From positions 1 through 9,911 of the forward strand of contig JAIYEJ010000349.1 in assembly GCA_027487055.1 (NCBI GenBank): a stretch of 9,911 bases of DNA, given 5' to 3'. Shown here piece after piece: positions 5,851 to 9,911 of the stretch (its first letter is position 1; each line of letters starts with the position of its first letter). The DNA is from Methylotenera sp. Its GTDB lineage: Bacteria; Pseudomonadota; Gammaproteobacteria; Burkholderiales; Methylophilaceae. Under the pieces are notes generated by a model that worked only from the letters and a program-made list of their open reading frames with translations, searched no databases and was not told the DNA's origin. Made by a program: the position numbers and the translations under genes.

Positions 5851-6708
5851 CTAGACAGAAGCCACATTAAACGTATCACATTCATTAACATCACCCAGCT
5901 TTAAACCTTTATTAAACCAGCGCATCCGCTGTTGCGAAGTGCCATGTGTGAATGAATCTGGCACTGCGTAGCCTTGTGCTTGTTTTTGTAATGCATCATC
6001 GCCAATTGCTGCGGCAGCACGCATTGCTTCTTCTACATCGCCCGCCTCTAAAATACGGTTAGCACCATCGGCATGATGCGCCCATATGCCGGCAAAACAG
6101 TCGGCCTGAAGTTCCAATCGCACTGAATATTGATTTGCTTGCGCTTCGTTACGCGCGCTTTGACGGGCTTGCTGAACTTTATCTGATGTCCCCATTAAGT
6201 TTTGAATGTGATGGCCAACTTCATGCGCAATCACATAGGCTTGCGCAAAATCCCCTGGTGCATTAAAACGATTTTTCATTTCATCGTAAAAGCTTAAGTC
6301 GATATACACTTTTTGGTCCCCAGGACAGTAAAACGGACCCATACCGGCTTGACCAGTACCACACGCAGTAGGCGTTTGACCCCTAAACAAGACTAACTTT
6401 GGGGCAGGATATTGATGACCAGAAGCTAGAAAAATTTTATCCCAAGTTTGTTCAGTACTTCCAAGCACTTTGGCGACAAACTTAGCCTCTGGGTCATCTT
6501 TTGGAATAGGTTGCGATTCTGCAGATTCATTTTGACTCAGGCCTTGACCAATGTTCATTACCAATGCGGGGTCTACGCCAAAATACATTGCAATCAACGC
6601 CAATACAATAGTACCGATACCTATACCACGACCGCCACCCATGCGTATACCGCCACTGCTGCGCCTGTCTTCTAGATTGCTACTTTCTTGTTGGTCATCT
6701 AGACGCAT
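5851..6708 (-). CDS. ypfJ: Neutral zinc metallopeptidase, YpfJ family, membrane-anchored
   Basis: A 285-residue protein like E. coli YpfJ (the Zn_peptidase family I know as PF04228). The N-terminus MRLDDQQESSNLEDRRSSGG is family-typical, followed by a glycine-rich stretch and one membrane segment (about 29-51). The rest should therefore lie in the periplasm. The zinc motif HEVGHH spans residues 162-167 in AYVIAHEVGHHIQN, with Glu163 as the expected catalytic residue. A downstream LELQADCFAG (198-207) probably supplies a further ligand (Glu199). Cys116 and Cys128, and possibly Cys204 and Cys277, could form disulfides. No substrate is known for the family. The ATG (6708-6706) has GGAG (6720-6717) 8 nt upstream. 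It follows nuoN after 60 nt and starts a three-gene set with the Nudix and SDR genes; the link may be only positional. Confidence 0.93.
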   Translation of the reverse strand: MRLDDQQESSNLEDRRSSGGIRMGGGRGIGIGTIVLALIAMYFGVDPALVMNIGQGLSQNESAESQPIPKDDPEAKFVAKVLGSTEQTWDKIFLASGHQYPAPKLVLFRGQTPTACGTGQAGMGPFYCPGDQKVYIDLSFYDEMKNRFNAPGDFAQAYVIAHEVGHHIQNLMGTSDKVQQARQSARNEAQANQYSVRLELQADCFAGIWAHHADGANRILEAGDVEEAMRAAAAIGDDALQKQAQGYAVPDSFTHGTSQQRMRWFNKGLKLGDVNECDTFNVASV

Positions 6709-6713
6709 AATTT

Positions 6714-6734
6714 ACTCTCCATTTTATTGAGAGT
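6714..6734 (-). promoter_or_regulatory. Weak hairpin overlapping the ypfJ Shine-Dalgarno, in the nuoN-ypfJ gap
   Basis: In the minus-strand transcript ACTCTC (6734-6729) can pair with GAGAGT (6719-6714) around a 9-nt loop. The pairing covers most of the GGAGAG ribosome binding site of ypfJ. A TATAAC sequence at 6742-6737 could be a -10 element for a separate promoter, but no good -35 lies 16-18 nt upstream of it. The stem has only three G-C pairs, so real control of translation is uncertain. Confidence 0.2.
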
Positions 6735-6768
6735 ATGTTATACACAATTTTAAGAAAAGCAAAGTGGG

Positions 6769-8226
6769 TTATTGCAGGCTTCTTGCGATTGCATTACCAC
6801 AAACATTAAGCAGTGATTGTGGCATTAACCCAAGCGCTAAAAGTGCGAATGCGTTAATACTTAAGATGATTTTCATGTCCATTGGCGCGCTAATAGTGGC
6901 AAAGTCTTCTGGTTCATCAAAATACATTATTTTCACAATACGCAAATAATAAAATGCGCCAACAACCGCCATTAATACCGCAAATACAACTGCCCAAATA
7001 TTGCCTGCTTGCAATGCAGATTGCAAAACAGTAAATTTGGCATAGAAACCAATTGTGGGTGGCACACCTGCCATGCTAAACATGGTAATCAACATAAGTA
7101 GCGCTGCCCAAGGACTGCGCTGACTTAAACCTTTTAAATCTTTTAGATTTTCAGCCTCAAAGCCTTTTCGACTTAACAACAAAATCATTCCAAAACCTGC
7201 CAAGGTCATCAGCACGTAAGCACTAATGTAAAACATACTAGAGGCAAAGCCGTTTAAAGTACCGCTCATTAAACCAAACATTAAAAAACCAACATGTGAA
7301 ATAGTGGAGTATGCAAACATTCGTTTTAAATTGCTTTGTGCAATGGCGGTCACATTACCAATGGCGATTGATAATACTGCCATGATAAGTAACATGTCTT
7401 GCCAATCTTCAGTGAGCGGTTGCAAACCTTGTGCTAATAAGCGTATCGCAATTGCATAAGCTGCAAGCTTAGGTACAGAACCGATTAACATGGTAATGCT
7501 GGTTGGTGATCCTTGGTAAACATCTGGCACCCACATTTGAAAAGGCACGGCACCAAACTTAAAAGCCAAGCCTGCCACAATAAACACCAACCCTAATATA
7601 AGCACTGGGTTTTTTGGGTTAGTGTCTTGCAAGGCGCTTGTGATTTCAGAAATATTTATACTACCTGTCATGCCATAAATCATGCTCATGCCATATAACA
7701 ACATGCCTGAAGCAAGTGCGCCTAGTACAAAATACTTCATGGCAGCTTCTGATGATTTTGGATTATCGCGATCGAGAGCCACTAAAGTATATAAACATAG
7801 AGAAAGTAGCTCTAGACCCATGTAAATACTTAGCATACTTTGACCAGATACCATGATCATCATACCTAACACAGCAAACAGCACGAGTGCATAATATTCA
7901 CCGCAATAGATATTTCGCAATTGCATATATTGTCTGGTATAAACAAACATGATTGCGCTACCCGTGAGTATCATAAGTTTAAGCACATCAGCCAAGGTAT
8001 CATCAACAAACATAGAACTAAAGGCATAACCAACGCCAGATGAGTGCGTACTTAAAGTGATGTAAGCCGCAATAAATAAAGTAAATTGTGCAAGGGCATA
8101 TAAAATAAAGTTATTTTTTGCAGACAACCCTGTCAATAGAACTACCATGGCCATTGTTAGCACAGTGAGTTCGGGCAATGCTGTCAATATATCGGTTTGA
8201 ATGCTATCCATGAATAATCCAGCCAT
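6769..8226 (-). CDS. nuoN: NADH-quinone oxidoreductase subunit N
   Basis: Antiporter-like inner-membrane subunit of respiratory complex I, one of the three that carry proton channels. The protein has 485 residues and is almost entirely hydrophobic segments, consistent with about 14 helices. Charged residues expected for proton transfer are in place: Glu139 in MGLELLSL, Lys223 in AFKFGAVPFQMW, Lys253 in VPKLAAY and Lys397 in FYAKF, corresponding to E133, K217, K247 and K395 of E. coli NuoN. YSTISHVGF (306-314) is the usual antiporter-family signature. The ATG used (8226-8224) is 1 nt after the nuoM stop (TAG-T-ATG). An internal ATG at codon 6 (8211-8209) would give MDSIQTDILTALPE, closer to typical NuoN N-termini, and has a weak GGA upstream, so the true start may be 15 nt later. 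It is the last nuo gene here. Confidence 0.97.
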   Translation of the reverse strand: MAGLFMDSIQTDILTALPELTVLTMAMVVLLTGLSAKNNFILYALAQFTLFIAAYITLSTHSSGVGYAFSSMFVDDTLADVLKLMILTGSAIMFVYTRQYMQLRNIYCGEYYALVLFAVLGMMIMVSGQSMLSIYMGLELLSLCLYTLVALDRDNPKSSEAAMKYFVLGALASGMLLYGMSMIYGMTGSINISEITSALQDTNPKNPVLILGLVFIVAGLAFKFGAVPFQMWVPDVYQGSPTSITMLIGSVPKLAAYAIAIRLLAQGLQPLTEDWQDMLLIMAVLSIAIGNVTAIAQSNLKRMFAYSTISHVGFLMFGLMSGTLNGFASSMFYISAYVLMTLAGFGMILLLSRKGFEAENLKDLKGLSQRSPWAALLMLITMFSMAGVPPTIGFYAKFTVLQSALQAGNIWAVVFAVLMAVVGAFYYLRIVKIMYFDEPEDFATISAPMDMKIILSINAFALLALGLMPQSLLNVCGNAIARSLQ

Positions 8227-8227
8227 A

Positions 8228-9742
8228 CTATAAACCCGAGCCTACGACAGGTAATTTGCTAATTGCCATGTGGTTCAACCACTGCGCTACGCTTACATGG
8301 GTAAAATCGGTAATCAGTTTAGGATATACGCCAAAACCAATCACCATCGCTGCTAACACAACTAAAATCAAAAACTCTCGACGATTAATATCTTTTAACT
8401 CTGCGACATGTGCATTTGCAATATCACCATAAAATACGCGCTTAACCATCCATAAAGTGTAAGCAGCACCAAATATCAGCGTAGTTGCTGCTAAAAATGC
8501 TACCCAAAAGTTATACTTCACTGCCGCTAAAATCACCATAAACTCACCCACAAAGCCAGAGGTGCCCGGCAAACCACTGTTGGCCATTGCAAATAGCACA
8601 GCAAATGCAGCAAACATTGGCATTGTGTTGACAACGCCGCCGTAATCAGCAATTTGACGGCTATGCATGCGGTCATATAAAACGCCAACACATAAAAACA
8701 TGGCCGCTGAAATAAAACCATGTGAAATCATCTGCACTATTGCGCCTTCTAAGCCCAATTGACTAAACATAAAGAAACCCAATGTCACAAATCCCATGTG
8801 TGAAATTGATGAGTATGCAATCAGCTTTTTCATGTCTTTTTGCACCAAAGCAACTAATGCTATATAAACAATTGCAATTAAAGATAAAGTAACCATAAAT
8901 CCAGATAAATAATGTGCACCATCTGGAGCTATAGGCATGGCGAAACGTAAAAAGCTATAACCGCCTAGTTTTAACATAATGGCCGCCAACACTACGGAGC
9001 CACCAGTTGGTGCTTCTACGTGGGCATCTGGTAACCATGTATGCACTGGCCACATCGGAATCTTCACCGCAAATGCCATAAAAAAAGCCATAAATATAAG
9101 CACTTGCTCTTTCATGGTGAGCGGCAACTGATAGTAATCAGTGACTTCAAAGCTACCTGTTTGGTGATATAAATAGATAAACGCCACCAGCATCAAAAGA
9201 GAACCTAAAAGGGTATATAGGAAAAATTTAATCGTCGCGTAAACACGATTTGCACCACCCCAAATACCGATTACTAGGAACATTGGTATTAGCATCGCCT
9301 CCCAAAAAACATAGTACAAAATGCCATCGAGTGCACTGAATACGCCTATCATCAGACCGCTCATGATGAGGAATGCTGCCATATATTGCGCAATATTTTT
9401 TGTTATCACTTCCCAAGCAGCAATAATGACAATGACAGTGGTAAAACTCGTCAGCATTATCAATGGCGCTGATATCCCATCAACCCCTAAGTGATAATTA
9501 ATATTAAAACTTGGAATCCATTGTGCTGCTTCTTGAAACTGAAAAGCACCTTTAGAAAAGTCGTATTTTGTATAGAGCGGAATTGTCGCAAAAAAAGACA
9601 ACAAGCCACTTGCAAGCGCTAACCAGCGTGTTAAATATGCTTTGTTATCACCGCCCACTAATAACAATATAACACCAGTTAATATGGGTATCCAGATTGA
9701 GGTACTCAAAACATAGTTGCTGAAAATATTAGCCAGTAGCAT
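8228..9742 (-). CDS. nuoM: NADH-quinone oxidoreductase subunit M
   Basis: Antiporter-like membrane subunit of complex I, 504 residues, close to E. coli NuoM (509). It couples NADH:quinone electron transfer to proton translocation. Key residues are intact: Glu148 in FWEAMLIPMF, Lys227 in AVKIPMWPVHTWLPDAH, Lys258 in IMLKLGGY and Glu400 in GFVGEF, matching E144, K234, K265 and E407 of E. coli. The central Proton_antipo_M region carries IAYSSISHMGFVTLG (308-322) and ANSGLPGTSGF (387-397). The ATG (9742-9740) directly follows the nuoL TAA with no gap. The upstream sequence is very AT-rich with no Shine-Dalgarno, so its translation probably depends on ribosomes finishing nuoL. Confidence 0.98.
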   Translation of the reverse strand: MLLANIFSNYVLSTSIWIPILTGVILLLVGGDNKAYLTRWLALASGLLSFFATIPLYTKYDFSKGAFQFQEAAQWIPSFNINYHLGVDGISAPLIMLTSFTTVIVIIAAWEVITKNIAQYMAAFLIMSGLMIGVFSALDGILYYVFWEAMLIPMFLVIGIWGGANRVYATIKFFLYTLLGSLLMLVAFIYLYHQTGSFEVTDYYQLPLTMKEQVLIFMAFFMAFAVKIPMWPVHTWLPDAHVEAPTGGSVVLAAIMLKLGGYSFLRFAMPIAPDGAHYLSGFMVTLSLIAIVYIALVALVQKDMKKLIAYSSISHMGFVTLGFFMFSQLGLEGAIVQMISHGFISAAMFLCVGVLYDRMHSRQIADYGGVVNTMPMFAAFAVLFAMANSGLPGTSGFVGEFMVILAAVKYNFWVAFLAATTLIFGAAYTLWMVKRVFYGDIANAHVAELKDINRREFLILVVLAAMVIGFGVYPKLITDFTHVSVAQWLNHMAISKLPVVGSGL

Positions 9743-9911
9743 TTAATTTATTTTTATAAAAAAAGTTAGGAACAAAAATACGCCAATTATCATAGCGAAA
9801 GCATAGTGATAAATTAGACCTGACTGTAAATGACGAATTACTCCAGAAATACGGCCTATCAATCTTGCTACGCCATTTACAATTGCGCCATCGATCAACT
9901 CAACATCGCCA
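9743..9911 (-). CDS. nuoL: NADH-quinone oxidoreductase subunit L, C-terminal end only
   Basis: The last 55 codons and stop of nuoL; the gene continues beyond the right edge. The translation reads GDVELIDGAIVNGVARLIGR, then ISGVIRHLQSGLIYHYAFAM, then IIGVFLFLTFFIKIN before TAA (9745-9743). The VNG...SGVIRHLQSGLIYHYAFAMIIG pattern is typical of the C-terminal transmembrane helix that ends NuoL after its long lateral helix. In complex I, NuoL is the most distal of the antiporter-like subunits. The nuoL-nuoM-nuoN order and zero spacing to nuoM fit the standard bacterial nuo operon. Confidence 0.95.
   Translation of the reverse strand, partial: GDVELIDGAIVNGVARLIGRISGVIRHLQSGLIYHYAFAMIIGVFLFLTFFIKIN

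Noticed and set aside
6448..6675. A plus-strand open frame with a Thr/Ala/Tyr-rich end
   Set aside because: The low-complexity peptide is simply the reverse complement of the glycine-rich N-terminal region of the YpfJ-family gene.
1..9911. Mobile element, CRISPR array, toxin-antitoxin or other novel system
   Set aside because: Apart from the one inverted repeat there are no direct repeats, transposase or integrase motifs or odd-composition genes; almost all space is filled by recognisable conserved genes.

Overview
The window is a stretch of ordinary housekeeping chromosome. Every gene I can support is on the minus strand, so transcription runs from high to low coordinates. The sequence is moderately AT-rich. 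The gene content and protein sequences suggest a betaproteobacterium: a nuoL-nuoM-nuoN complex I tail, a Nudix hydrolase downstream of nuoN, and tRNA-Val followed by thrS-infC-rpmI-rplT. The low GC makes a Methylophilaceae-type organism (Methylotenera/Methylophilus-like) my best guess. That is inference from protein resemblance; I ran no database search.

Layout in transcription order. 9911-6769: the 3' end of nuoL, then complete nuoM and nuoN, packed with 0-1 nt between stop and start codons; these are the antiporter-like membrane subunits of NADH:quinone oxidoreductase. 6708-4434: after a 60-nt gap come a YpfJ-family membrane-anchored zinc metallopeptidase, an ADP-ribose-pyrophosphatase-like Nudix hydrolase, and a YeeZ-like atypical SDR protein. 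These three are tightly linked, the last pair overlapping by 8 nt. 4429-4356: an intergenic imperfect inverted repeat resembling paired dRS3-type dispersed repeats. 4327-3140: a secreted MltB-family (GH103) lytic murein transglycosylase with a C-terminal peptidoglycan-binding domain.

3137-1: a translation cluster. A tRNA-Val(GAC) gene with encoded CCA sits behind a promoter-like sequence with a GC-rich discriminator. It is followed after 36 nt by thrS, then infC, rpmI and the 5' end of rplT. infC has a non-canonical ATA start codon behind a perfect Shine-Dalgarno; an ATG/GTG/TTG-only gene caller would shorten the protein by 19 residues. infC, rpmI and rplT encode IF3, L35 and L20, which are co-regulated at the translational level in other bacteria.

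I see no mobile element, CRISPR array, prophage or new defence-type system. The points most worth a second look are the infC ATA start, the inverted repeat at 4356-4429, the tRNA-Val/thrS promoter arrangement, an unusual Arg next to a zinc ligand in ThrRS, and the loss of the YxxxK catalytic pair in the SDR protein.
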